64,000 nucleotides of DNA from Brevibacterium yomogidense. GTDB lineage: Bacteria > Actinomycetota > Actinomycetes > Actinomycetales > Brevibacteriaceae. The notes under the pieces were generated by a model. The model saw only the letters and a program-made list of their open reading frames with translations. It was not told where the DNA came from and did not search any database. Numbering within the stretch: the first letter of the stretch is position 1; each line of letters starts with the position of its first letter. Positions 1 to 7,601 of this stretch are shown here, one piece after another. Location of the stretch: NCBI RefSeq assembly GCF_016107685.1, contig NZ_JABASY010000003.1:372001-436000 (forward strand). Reading direction: 5' to 3'. Position numbers and translations under genes: made by a program.

Positions 1-88
1 GGCGGACGAGGACCGGCTGAGCTCGAAAGCCACCTCCCTCCCGCACGTCGACCCAAGCTTCCCCACCGTGGGGCGGCATCGAGATACA

Positions 89-106
89 GCGGACAACGAT
101 GTCCGC
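89..106. promoter_or_regulatory. inverted repeat upstream of the first TRAP-type lipoprotein gene
   Basis: Two perfect 7-base arms, GCGGACA and TGTCCGC, are separated by ACGA. The repeat ends 22 bases before the ATG at 129, so it could be an operator or a hairpin in the 5' leader. A second small hairpin (CCCCAC/GTGGGG) lies at 61-73. No regulator is assigned; the upstream neighbour is outside the window. Confidence 0.4.
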
Positions 107-128
107 GCACCACCTCGAAAGGATCACA

Positions 129-1400
129 ATGAAGAGATTCCTGACCGCGGGAGCAACGGCTCTCACCCTGTCGCTCGTCACCGGATGCGCCGGCGGAGTG
201 CTCCCTTCAGGCGGAGACGACGGAGCCAGCGGCGGTGGGGACGGCCTACCCTACGGCGCGTCGAAAGAGGAGTTCCAAGAAGCGCTCAGCGACATGGACC
301 CCGTGACGCTCACGTTCCAGGCGAGCAACTCCCCCACGACCCCCACCGCCGACAAGGAACGGGCGTGGGCGGAGGCCATCGAGGAGTGGTCGGACGGGAA
401 GATCACGATGGATGTCGTCCACGGCCAGCCCATCGCTTCCTACGGGGAGGTCACCACAGCCGTCGCGGATGGTCGTATCGACATCGGCCTCGAGATCCCG
501 ATCTATGAACCAGCCGAATACCCCGCGATCAACGATCTGGTGAGGCTCTCCTCGACAGGTGGATCCGGCGCGACTCTGCCGGAGATGGTGAACGTGGCAG
601 CCAATCAGGACGTCGCGTGGAACACTCCCGAAATAATCGAGGATTACGAGAGCAAGGGTGTTTCGGTCCTCGTCCCGGTCGAGTTCGAGTACGCGAACAC
701 CCTCATGTGCAGCAGTCCCGTCCGCACGATGCCGGAGCTGAAGGGCAAATCGATCCGAGCCGGTTCTTCGTCGGACGTGACCATCACGGAGTCCCTCGGC
801 GCGACCCCGGTGTCGATGGATTACACGGAGGTCTACGAGGGACTGCAGCGCAGTGTCGTCGACTGCGTGATGGGCGGCCTCAAGATCGGCACCCAGTTCG
901 GATACTTCGAAGTCGCACCCGAAGTGACCAACCCGCAGTCCGGAGCATTCGGGCGCAACCCGACGTCCGTCATCGCCGGAGGCACATGGGACACGCTCCC
1001 GCTGGCGGCCCAGCAGCTCATCTTCGACCGGCTCGACATCTACCTGCACGGCCACTACACGACCAGCACGGACTTCAATGTGAATGCTGTGGACGCGATC
1101 AACGAGCAGGGTGGTGGCTTCCACACGCTCGACGACGCATCGCAGTCGGCCCTGGAGGAGGCGAAGGGTGAGCTGCGGGATGAGGTCGCAGAATCCAGCG
1201 CACTGGACGGGGCTGAACTCACGACGGACCTGGACGCCGCGTTGGAGAAGTGGCGCTCGGTGGCACTGGACCTCGGCATGGAGGAGTTCGACGACTGGGC
1301 TGAAGTCCACAGCTACATCGAGGAGAACGGCGACATCGATCCGCAGGAGTTCGTCGACGAAGTGTCGTCGCAGCTGTACAGCCAACACCGACCCGAGTGA
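129..1400 (+). CDS. TRAP-type (DctP-like) solute-binding lipoprotein
   Basis: A secreted lipoprotein of 423 residues that should capture a small carboxylate-like solute for a TRAP transporter. The ATG at 129 is chosen because GAAAGG lies just upstream and the protein then begins with Lys-Arg and a hydrophobic stretch ending in the lipobox LVTGC, with Cys20 as lipidation site. A Gly/Ser linker follows. The mature part reads as a DctP fold: VTLTFQAS near the start, GKITMDVVHGQP, DGRIDIGLEIPIY, and late in the protein YTEVYEGLQRSVVDC, the helix and strand region that normally carries the ligand-binding Arg/Asp contacts. It is paralogous to the gene at 28685-29977. No DctQ or DctM membrane subunit follows it; one could lie upstream, outside the window. 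Family call is firm, substrate unknown. Confidence 0.85.
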   Translation: MKRFLTAGATALTLSLVTGCAGGVLPSGGDDGASGGGDGLPYGASKEEFQEALSDMDPVTLTFQASNSPTTPTADKERAWAEAIEEWSDGKITMDVVHGQPIASYGEVTTAVADGRIDIGLEIPIYEPAEYPAINDLVRLSSTGGSGATLPEMVNVAANQDVAWNTPEIIEDYESKGVSVLVPVEFEYANTLMCSSPVRTMPELKGKSIRAGSSSDVTITESLGATPVSMDYTEVYEGLQRSVVDCVMGGLKIGTQFGYFEVAPEVTNPQSGAFGRNPTSVIAGGTWDTLPLAAQQLIFDRLDIYLHGHYTTSTDFNVNAVDAINEQGGGFHTLDDASQSALEEAKGELRDEVAESSALDGAELTTDLDAALEKWRSVALDLGMEEFDDWAEVHSYIEENGDIDPQEFVDEVSSQLYSQHRPE

Positions 1401-1525
1401 GGGGACATGCGTGAGTGAGGTGGCTCCGAGCTGAGTGAGTCGACTCTGACGTGAGCCGGTCGGCACCGACCCGAGCGGACCGATACCGACCTGAGTGAGT
1501 CGAGTCTTCACAGGAGACGAGGACT

Positions 1526-1565
1526 CTGCGGCGTGGACGATGGCATTCCATCGTGCACGCCGCAG
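1526..1565 (+). terminator. long stem-loop, probable terminator of the dctP-like gene
   Basis: CTGCGGCGTG and CACGCCGCAG pair perfectly, continue after one G-G mismatch with ACGATGG/CCATCGT, and close a CATT loop, giving 17 pairs. There is no T-run after it, which is common for actinobacterial terminators. It lies about 125 bases after the stop codon at 1400. Confidence 0.5.
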
Positions 1566-1613
1566 TCGTCGTTGCAGTCGTCGTTGCAACCGTCGCCGCA
1601 GCTGTCGTTGCAG
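1562..1613. repeat. 12-base tandem repeat, about 4.3 copies
   Basis: Units start at 1562, 1574, 1586, 1598 and 1610. The first two are identical (GCAGTCGTCGTT); the third and fourth differ at two to four positions. The repeat overlaps the right arm of the hairpin at 1526-1565. Copy number could vary between strains by slippage. Confidence 0.8.
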
Positions 1614-1691
1614 CCCCCCTGCTATCTGCACGACGCGCGGACCTGATGCGCGACCACCACGGCAACCCAGCCGCAGTTTCAACAAGATACG

Positions 1692-1720
1692 TTGCCTAGC
1701 TTGGTAGCTTTTCGCATAAG
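1692..1720 (+). promoter_or_regulatory. possible sigma70-type promoter of the carboxylate-amine ligase gene
   Basis: TTGCCT (1692-1697) and CATAAG (1715-1720) are 17 bases apart. Each box matches three to four of six consensus bases. The site lies 60 bases before the mini-ORF start at 1780. Confidence 0.35.
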
Positions 1721-1779
1721 ATCGAGTCACTGGTCGTATTCATCGTGCGCCTGAGTGGCGCGGCAGGAGGGCACGCCCC

Positions 1780-1812
1780 ATGATCCACCGCGACACATCG
1801 GCCGTGAGGTGA
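1780..1812 (+). CDS. 10-codon leader mini-ORF overlapping the carboxylate-amine ligase start
   Basis: ATG at 1780 follows a strong Shine-Dalgarno AGGAGG (1765-1770) at nine bases spacing. It reads MIHRDTSAVR and ends at TGA 1810-1812, which overlaps the GTG start (1809) of the next gene as GTGA. This is the classic layout of translational coupling, since the ligase start has no good ribosome binding site of its own. The alternative is that a one-base sequencing error or frameshift has split the real N-terminus of the ligase. Confidence 0.35.
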   Translation: MIHRDTSAVR

Positions 1813-2891
1813 GCGCGTTCGGCATCGAGGAGGAGTTCTTCCTCTACGACCGCCGCACCGGCCTGCCCGCAGCACCGTCGCACGACCACGTCTCAGCATT
1901 CACTGAGATCACCGCTGGTGGTGGTTGCACGTCGACGGAATGGCTGGCCTGCCAGATCGAGACGTCCACGCCGGTCCTCCACGACGGCACTGCGGCGCTG
2001 GAGTCGCTGCGAAGCTTCCGCAGCGCTCTCACCGCAACCGCCGACGGGTTCGACATGGACGCCGTCGGCATCGGCACTGCACCTCGCATTCCACGCGAGC
2101 GAGCCACGGTGACTGCGAACGAGCGCTATGACCGCTTCGTCGCGCTGGCCCCCGGCTTCGCGGCGGATCAGTACATCAACGGCATGCACGTCCACGTGAG
2201 CATCCCCGACCGTGACACCGGAGTGCGTGCCCTCAACGGCCTGCGCCCCTGGCTGCCCGTCCTGACAGCCCTGGGAGCGAACTCGCCACTGTGGCGCGGA
2301 CAGGACAGCGGCTTCGCCAGCTGGCGAGCCATCCACTACAGCCGATGGATGGCCAGCGGGCCACCCCCGCACTTCGAGGACGCACGCGACTATGAGGCCC
2401 GGGTTTCCGCGCTCCTCGAATCCGATGTCGTCTTCGACCGCGGCTGCCTCAACTGGCTGGCCCGTCTGCCCGAGCATCTACCCACACTCGAGGTTCGCGC
2501 CAGCGACGTGCAGCTCCAGGCGGACGACACCGTCACCCTGGCGCTGCTCACTCGCGCTCTCGTCGAGGCGGCGATGGACGCGCCTCCGGTGACGCACCCG
2601 ATTCCCGCGGAACGACTCGACATCGCCCAGTGGCAGGCGGCGCGGTACGGGCTGGACGGCCGGCTCTTCGACCCGGCTCGCTGCGCATCACTCCCGGCAG
2701 CGGACGTCGTCTGGAGCCTCTTCACTTACGTGCGGCCCTACTTCGCAGATGCCGACGAGGAGTCGCTCGTGCGAGCCGGCCTGGATCGCTTCCTCTCCCA
2801 CGGAACGGGCGCTGCCCGACAACGCGCCGCGTTCAGCTCCGAAGGCATCGACGGCGCCCTCCGCTCTGCGGCTGCCGCGTTGACCTCCTGA
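1809..2891 (+). CDS. ybdK: YbdK-type carboxylate-amine ligase (glutamate-cysteine ligase 2 family)
   Basis: A cytoplasmic ATP-dependent ligase of 360 residues in the GCS2 family, expected to join the gamma-carboxyl of glutamate (or a similar acid) to an amine; YbdK members have weak glutamate-cysteine ligase activity. The family's opening motif FGIEEEFFLYD comes directly after the GTG at 1809, which is why this start is preferred. The middle carries GMHVHVSIPD (metal and substrate loop) and SPLWRGQDSGFASWR; the C-terminal part has LEVRASDVQ. A longer in-frame start at GTG 1755 would add 18 residues unlike the family and include the Shine-Dalgarno AGGAGG, so it is rejected. Translation may be coupled to the mini-ORF at 1780. 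The true substrate is unknown. Confidence 0.85.
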   Translation: MSAFGIEEEFFLYDRRTGLPAAPSHDHVSAFTEITAGGGCTSTEWLACQIETSTPVLHDGTAALESLRSFRSALTATADGFDMDAVGIGTAPRIPRERATVTANERYDRFVALAPGFAADQYINGMHVHVSIPDRDTGVRALNGLRPWLPVLTALGANSPLWRGQDSGFASWRAIHYSRWMASGPPPHFEDARDYEARVSALLESDVVFDRGCLNWLARLPEHLPTLEVRASDVQLQADDTVTLALLTRALVEAAMDAPPVTHPIPAERLDIAQWQAARYGLDGRLFDPARCASLPAADVVWSLFTYVRPYFADADEESLVRAGLDRFLSHGTGAARQRAAFSSEGIDGALRSAAAALTS

Positions 2892-3019
2892 CACGGTGGC
2901 CTGACCGGCAGGCGGAGGCCTCCGACTGTCTTGTCTAGTCAGTCGTCTCAGCCCACCCCTGCACGCGGCTCACGCGCACTCTCGCAGCGAAGATGAAAGC
3001 TCGCCCCCTTGCACTTTCG

Positions 3020-3038
3020 AGGCTAACGGGATTAGCCT
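3020..3038. promoter_or_regulatory. palindromic operator candidate upstream of the TetR gene
   Basis: AGGCTAA and TTAGCCT form perfect 7-base arms around CGGGA, a typical size and symmetry for a TetR-family operator. It lies 67 bases before the regulator start at 3105 and just after TTGCAC (3009-3014), a possible -35 box. Autoregulation is inferred. Confidence 0.5.
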
Positions 3039-3104
3039 TTGCGCTATGGGCATGAACAAACGGGTGCAGTGCAAAGCGATCACTCGTGCGAGGACTCAAT
3101 TCTG

Positions 3105-3668
3105 ATGGCTCGCGCAGGTCTCACCCGCGACGCAGTCGTCGACATCGGCCTGTCGATCGTCGATTCCTCCGGGCCGGAAGCTCTCACTCTCACAGCCGTG
3201 GCCGACCGCGCCGGCGTCGCGCCCCCGTCGCTCTACAAGCACGTGGCAGGTCTGCCCGTCCTGCGATCACTCCTGGCGGTCCGGGTCCTTGACGAGATCA
3301 CTGCAGCTCTCACAGCGGCCACCATCGGGCGCAGCGGAGCTGACGCGGTCGCATCCCTCATGCACGCCTACCGCGACTATGCGGCGGGACACCCCCACCG
3401 CTACGCGTCCGTTCCCGCCGACCCGCTGCACGATCCCGCTCTCCGCGAGGTGGCCGGCCAGCAGCTCACCGTTGTCCGGACAGTCCTGGATGCCTGCGGA
3501 GTAGCCGATTCCGACGCAGTCCACACCATCCGTGCACTGCGCGCCACCGTGCACGGCTTCGCTCACATCGAGGCCGCGGGCGGGTTCGGTCTCGAGGAGG
3601 ACGTGGACATCAGCTTCCGCCGCATGGTCGATGTATTCGTGAGGGCGATCCCCGGCCTCACCACCTGA
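3105..3668 (+). CDS. TetR/AcrR-family transcriptional regulator
   Basis: A 187-residue DNA-binding repressor. Residues about 5-50 form the TetR helix-turn-helix: LTRDAVVDIGLSIVD, then LTLTAVADRAGVAPPSLYKHV, whose recognition helix ends in the usual SLYKHV. The rest is a helical ligand-binding domain of the WHG type (MHAYRDYAAGHPHRY, RALRATVHGFAHIE). ATG at 3105 starts just before the HTH; upstream in-frame codons from 3039 run through the palindrome and are unlikely to be coding. The gene ends 26 bases before the membrane protein gene at 3695, which is probably co-transcribed and may be its target. Confidence 0.85.
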   Translation: MARAGLTRDAVVDIGLSIVDSSGPEALTLTAVADRAGVAPPSLYKHVAGLPVLRSLLAVRVLDEITAALTAATIGRSGADAVASLMHAYRDYAAGHPHRYASVPADPLHDPALREVAGQQLTVVRTVLDACGVADSDAVHTIRALRATVHGFAHIEAAGGFGLEEDVDISFRRMVDVFVRAIPGLTT

Positions 3669-3694
3669 TCCACCCCACACGCCGAGGAGCAGTG

Positions 3695-4384
3695 ATGGCC
3701 ACATCCACTTCCACCCGCCGCACTACCGCAGTCCTGCTCATCACCGCTGGACTCCTCTTCGCGGCATTTCCCCTGTTGCGCCCGTGGGCGGACAAGGGTG
3801 GCACCTTCCCAGGTCTACTCGACGCGATGGCGTCGCCCCTGTGGGTCGCGGCGCACCTGGGAGGGGCATTCGCATTCGTCGCTCTCCTCCTTGCCGGTCA
3901 CGGGATCAGGGCACTCCACCCGGACACCCGGGGTTCGCGGGCCGCGAGATTGGGCGTCGCCGCGCTGACGGTGGGGACCGGAGCGACGCTGCTGTTCTAC
4001 GGCGCGGAGACCTTCGCGCTCCATGCCATCGCAACGTCCCCGCCGCTACAGGCAGATACGCTCATCTCCGCCGTCCGTGAAGGACCGGTACAGCTCACTG
4101 TGTTCGGCCTCGGGCTGCTGCTGGTCGCGGCAGGAGGGGTGCTCCTGGCGGTCGCAGTGTGGCGCGGCGGGCGTCTGCCTCGGTGGAGCGCTGTCCCACT
4201 CGCCGTCGCGGTGGGGCTCTGCTTGCCGCAGTTCTTCGCGCCGCCTGAAGTCCGCATCGCGCACGGAATCCTCACCGCAGTCGCCGCGATCTGGCTTGCG
4301 AGCATCCTCCTCCGCCGGGTCCCCGCGTCGCCCCCGCCGCCACCTACACAAAACTTCGCCAGCTACAGGGATATAACACTGTAG
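3695..4384 (+). CDS. multi-pass membrane protein of unknown function
   Basis: A 229-residue integral membrane protein with about six hydrophobic segments (for example near residues 10-25, 48-66, 85-105, 135-155 and 160-210) and short loops. The ATG at 3695 follows GAGGAG at five bases spacing; the GTG just before it is too close to that site. No catalytic motif is recognised. It resembles the general type of TetR-linked DUF4386-like membrane proteins, but I do not name the family. Its last ten codons and stop lie inside the repeat element at 4338-4411, so the C-terminus (after the Pro-rich run) may have been reshaped by the repeat. Probable operon with the TetR gene. Confidence 0.7.
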   Translation: MATSTSTRRTTAVLLITAGLLFAAFPLLRPWADKGGTFPGLLDAMASPLWVAAHLGGAFAFVALLLAGHGIRALHPDTRGSRAARLGVAALTVGTGATLLFYGAETFALHAIATSPPLQADTLISAVREGPVQLTVFGLGLLLVAAGGVLLAVAVWRGGRLPRWSAVPLAVAVGLCLPQFFAPPEVRIAHGILTAVAAIWLASILLRRVPASPPPPPTQNFASYRDITL

Positions 4385-4411
4385 GTGGCGAGCGCGGTTG
4401 CAGCTGGCGAA
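4338..4411. repeat. interleaved direct/inverted repeat element at a convergent gene junction
   Basis: CGCCACCTACA (4338-4348) is repeated with one change as CGCCAGCTACA (4357-4367). The first copy has an exact inverted partner TGTAGGTGGCG (4380-4390). TTCGCCAGCT (4355-4364) has an exact inverted partner AGCTGGCGAA (4402-4411). The order of arms is A-B-A'-B', so both stems cannot form as simple nested hairpins; the RNA could fold as a pseudoknot or as alternative stems. It sits between two convergent genes and overlaps the end of the upstream one. It may serve as a bidirectional terminator. See the similar element at 32261-32375. Confidence 0.75.
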
Positions 4412-4463
4412 CAAAGGCGCAGGTAGCGCGGCAGGCACCCGCACGCCAGCGGCCGCGCCAACC

Positions 4464-7391
4464 TCACGGTGTGAGTGTCAGCCGGTCCTCCATCGCCTGG
4501 TCGACCGCGTCGACGGAGTACGCCCACCGGTACTGCTCGCCCCGCGTCCACCCGTCTGCCTGGTCCGTGTAGTGGTCGTGGAACGCGTGGCCGCTCTGCC
4601 CCGTGAGGTTCTGCCATGTCGAGGCGTCCCAGTCGGAGACGTCCACGACCATGCGCAGTGACGGCACGGTCGTCGTCGCGTACCCCTCGTCCAAGTCCCA
4701 CCCTGTCGCGTTCACCACGCCGGATCCGCCGCCGGTCTCATACGGTCCGCGGTTGAACAGCGCTTCCAGGGGCTTGATGCCGCTGGTGCCGAACGTCCCG
4801 TGCGTGAGCGGCAGCGCGTGCAGCTCTCCCCAGTTCCAGTCCCCCGGGTCCTTCCCCTGCAGATCCACAAGCTCCTCGTGGGCATCCAGCGCCGCCGTGC
4901 GCAGCAGCTCCTCGCGATCCCCGCCCCACCACGGGCTGGAGTCGTCCTCCAGCTGCTGGGCGAGGAACACTGCGAACCGCGACTGGTCGTCCCGCGCAAT
5001 GGTCGGTTCCTGCGGCGGCTCGTACGCCTCTGCGGTCGCGGGGTCCCCCAGGTCCTCGTCCTCCGCATCAGGGTCCACGACCGTGCCCTGTGTCTCGATC
5101 ATCGCCGCAGTCACCCGGTCCCACAGCACGTTCGCGTAGGCCGCAGCCGCCGAATCCTCATCGTTCTGCCCATTCCAGTTCGCCAGGAGGTCGAGTGCCT
5201 TCCGCGTCCCCTCGTCGCCAGCGTCCATACCTTCGTACGCGCTCTGCAGGGATTCCGCCGCCGGGAACTGGTTGTCCATCTGGATCGTCGCCAGGTCCGA
5301 AGCCGTCACGGGGCCGGTCTCGATCTGCTTATCCAGCAGTTCCACGATCCGCGCCGCGCGGTACCCGTAGTCCCAGTCGCGGCTGAGGAAGTGCTCGTAG
5401 TCGTCGGTCACGATCGCGTTGTTCGCGGTGACGATGTACCCGGAGTCCGGGTTGTACACGACGGGCTGCTCCTCGAACGGGATGAAGCCCTGCCAGTCGT
5501 AGGCGCTGTCCCAGCCCGGCTGCGGCAGCCAGCCGTCTCCCTCACCGCGGATGGGCAGCCGTCCGGGCGCTTGGTAGCCGATGTTGCCGTCGGTGTCCGC
5601 GTAGATGAGGTTCTGCGCCGGCACGTCGAATTGGGATGCCGCGTGCCGGAAGTCGGAGAAGTCTTCTGCCAGGTTGAGGGAGAAGATCGCCTGTGCGGTC
5701 GTCCCGGCGTCCAGCGCGGTCCACCGCAGGCTCAGCGCATACTCGCCGTCCGTGAGCGTCGGATCCGTGTCCGTCCCGTTGTCCATCGGGACGGGGTCGT
5801 CGCCCGAGGCCGGATCCAGCGGCCGCTCCTCCGCCCCCTCCGTGACCCCCACCCGGGGGGCGAGGGCGATCTTCGTGAACTCGGGTGTGAGGCCGGAGAT
5901 GATCGGCCCGTGGCCCGTCGATCGGACCTCGAGGTCGATGTCGTCTCCTCCTGCGACGGTGATCGTCTCCTGGCGGGTCTCGAACGGGACGGTCTCACCG
6001 TCACGCAGGTAGCCGTCGTCGCTCACCCGTTCGACGTAGAGGTCCGCGACGTCCGTCGTGAGGTTCGTGAAGCCCCAAGCCACCTGCTGGTTGTGGCCGA
6101 TGACGATGCCGGGCAGTCCGGAGAAGCTGTACCCCGCCACGTCGAAGGGGCATTCGTCGTTCACCTCTGCACACCGCAGCTGCATCTGCGTCCACACCGA
6201 TGGCAGTGAGGCGCCCAGATGCGGGTCGTTCGCCAGCAGCGGCTCACCCGTGTCCGTGTGCTCACCGCCGACCACCCACGAGTTCGAGCCGATCCCCTCC
6301 CCCGCGCCGCCCACCAGAGCATCGACCTGTGTGAGCAGCTCGGTGAGCGCTGAGGTGTCGACGTCGAGTGCCGACAGGGCCTGGAGGTCAGCCGTAGTCT
6401 CGTCGTCAGACTCGGAGCTCGCGTTCTCGGAGTCCGGTGCGTCCTCGGAACCGGCAGTGTCGTCAGTGGTGGCGTCGTCGTCCGAAATGGCGTCGCCCTC
6501 CGCGCCGGCCTCGCCCTCCGCGCCGGCTTCGTCTTCGGAGCCGGCCGGGGCCTCGGCGGCGGTGTCGTTCGTAGGGGCAGGCAGGTCGGCCTCCGCGATC
6601 CCGGAGCCGTCCGGGTCGTCGGCCATGATGACCGGGTGGTCGTCGAAGGGGTACGCGGGGTAGAGCTCGGCGAGCCGGTCTGTGTCGAGGTTCTGGCCCA
6701 GCAGCGCGCGGGCGGTCTCGTCCTCGATGTTGGTGCGCAGGTCCCAGGCCATCGCCTTCAGCCAGGCGACGGAATCGGCCGGCGTCCACGGCTCCGGTTC
6801 ATACCCGCGGTTCTGCAGGCCCAGCACGGTGTACTCGAAGGCGAGCGCCCCGCCCTTCCGCTCCTCGAGGTAGGCGTTCACCCCGGCGGCGTACGCGCCG
6901 TAGTAGCCGCGCACGTCGTCCGGCAGTGCGTCGACCTCTTCCTGCGCGGTGCGGTGCCAGCCCAGGGTGCGGAGGAAGGAGTCGGTGCCGACCTGCGCCT
7001 CGCCGAACAGCTCGGACAGGCGGCCGCTCGTCATGTGCCGGCGGAAGTCCATCTCCCAGAAGCGGTCCTGCGCGTGGACGAAGCCCTGGGCGCGGAAGAG
7101 GTCGTCCGTGGATTCGGCGGTGACCGTGGGGATGCCGTGGTCATCGCGCTGGACGGTCACGTCGCTCTGGAGACCCGCGACCGTGATCTGCCCGTCGGTC
7201 TGCGGGAAGGCACGCATGACGGACCAGGTGACGAAGCCAGTGACCACGAGGGCGACGACGACCAGCGCCGCGAGGGTGCCGAGGAGGATCCGCTTGAGAC
7301 GGGAGCCTCGGGAGCGTGCACGCGGTGGGGCTGTGGAACCGGTGGGCGGCTGACTGCTCGACGTGTCCTCCGACGTGCGACGCTGCGCCAT
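4464..7391 (-). CDS. penicillin-acylase-family Ntn hydrolase
   Basis: A 975-residue amidohydrolase that self-cleaves into alpha and beta chains and hydrolyses an amide bond, as in penicillin G acylases, aculeacin or acyl-homoserine-lactone acylases. Residues 36-57 form one membrane anchor after a basic, Ser/Thr/Pro-rich tail, so the enzyme should face the outside. The alpha chain shows FVHAQDRFWEMDFRR (about 104-118). The nucleophile is Ser369 in GIGSNSW, at the new N-terminus of the beta chain. Later motifs are GFTNLTTDVADLY and an Asn/Arg-rich core. Residues about 258-335, just before the cleavage site, form a strongly acidic Glu/Asp/Ala/Ser stretch that is unusually long. The ATG at 7391 has GGAGG eight bases upstream; the GTG at 7406 overlaps that site. 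Substrate unknown. Confidence 0.9.
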   Translation of the reverse strand: MAQRRTSEDTSSSQPPTGSTAPPRARSRGSRLKRILLGTLAALVVVALVVTGFVTWSVMRAFPQTDGQITVAGLQSDVTVQRDDHGIPTVTAESTDDLFRAQGFVHAQDRFWEMDFRRHMTSGRLSELFGEAQVGTDSFLRTLGWHRTAQEEVDALPDDVRGYYGAYAAGVNAYLEERKGGALAFEYTVLGLQNRGYEPEPWTPADSVAWLKAMAWDLRTNIEDETARALLGQNLDTDRLAELYPAYPFDDHPVIMADDPDGSGIAEADLPAPTNDTAAEAPAGSEDEAGAEGEAGAEGDAISDDDATTDDTAGSEDAPDSENASSESDDETTADLQALSALDVDTSALTELLTQVDALVGGAGEGIGSNSWVVGGEHTDTGEPLLANDPHLGASLPSVWTQMQLRCAEVNDECPFDVAGYSFSGLPGIVIGHNQQVAWGFTNLTTDVADLYVERVSDDGYLRDGETVPFETRQETITVAGGDDIDLEVRSTGHGPIISGLTPEFTKIALAPRVGVTEGAEERPLDPASGDDPVPMDNGTDTDPTLTDGEYALSLRWTALDAGTTAQAIFSLNLAEDFSDFRHAASQFDVPAQNLIYADTDGNIGYQAPGRLPIRGEGDGWLPQPGWDSAYDWQGFIPFEEQPVVYNPDSGYIVTANNAIVTDDYEHFLSRDWDYGYRAARIVELLDKQIETGPVTASDLATIQMDNQFPAAESLQSAYEGMDAGDEGTRKALDLLANWNGQNDEDSAAAAYANVLWDRVTAAMIETQGTVVDPDAEDEDLGDPATAEAYEPPQEPTIARDDQSRFAVFLAQQLEDDSSPWWGGDREELLRTAALDAHEELVDLQGKDPGDWNWGELHALPLTHGTFGTSGIKPLEALFNRGPYETGGGSGVVNATGWDLDEGYATTTVPSLRMVVDVSDWDASTWQNLTGQSGHAFHDHYTDQADGWTRGEQYRWAYSVDAVDQAMEDRLTLTP

Positions 7392-7561
7392 ACCGCGTTC
7401 CTCCACTGTGAGTTCCTGCGCTGAAAGGTCCCGCGCTGGGGAGTGGTCGACATCACAGCGCGTCCTGTCACTGTAGCGGCTGGTGAGCCGCCTTACGTGC
7501 AGTGGTCGGTGTCTGTGTGCGCAGTGGAGCCGGGCAGAGGCTCAGAGGAGGCGCAGCGCGG

Positions 7562-7601
7562 GAGCCCTGATCAGACCGGGGCCCGCGCGGGGCCGGGGCT
7601 C
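7562..7601 (-). terminator. GC-rich hairpin downstream of the MFS gene
   Basis: GGCCC (7580-7584) and GGGCC (7590-7594) form an inner stem, and GAGCCC/GGGCTC an outer one, directly after the MFS stop codon. It could end MFS transcription before the acylase gene. No T-run; moderate evidence only. Confidence 0.35.

Larger units (their letters stand above)
1401..1808. other. 408-base gene-free region with hairpin, tandem repeat and promoter-like boxes
   Basis: No convincing gene is seen here. The region starts with loosely repeated GAGTGAGTCGA blocks (about 1415-1440 and 1494-1507), then a long hairpin (1526-1565), a 12-base tandem repeat (1562-1613) and a promoter-like pair (1692-1720) before the next gene. 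One frame from about 1553 to 1700 would encode a short Val/Ala-rich hydrophobic peptide starting at GTG 1553, but its composition is forced by the tandem repeat and no ribosome binding site is well placed, so it is not called. Confidence 0.5.

Noticed and set aside
1553-1702. Short Val/Ala-rich hydrophobic peptide gene from GTG 1553
   Set aside because: The composition is dictated by the 12-base repeat, and the nearest SD-like sequence is more than 30 bases away.
246-1730. Long open frame on the minus strand opposite the first lipoprotein gene
   Set aside because: Composition is Arg/Val/Leu-rich shadow coding, and the plus-strand gene has a lipobox, SD and clear family motifs.
2913-2924. CGGAGGCCTCCG palindrome after the carboxylate-amine ligase gene as a terminator
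   Set aside because: It has no loop and no T-run; too short to support.
4800-6209. 469-codon open frame on the plus strand inside the penicillin-acylase-type gene
   Set aside because: Antisense shadow of a well-supported enzyme; no start signal and no recognisable motif.
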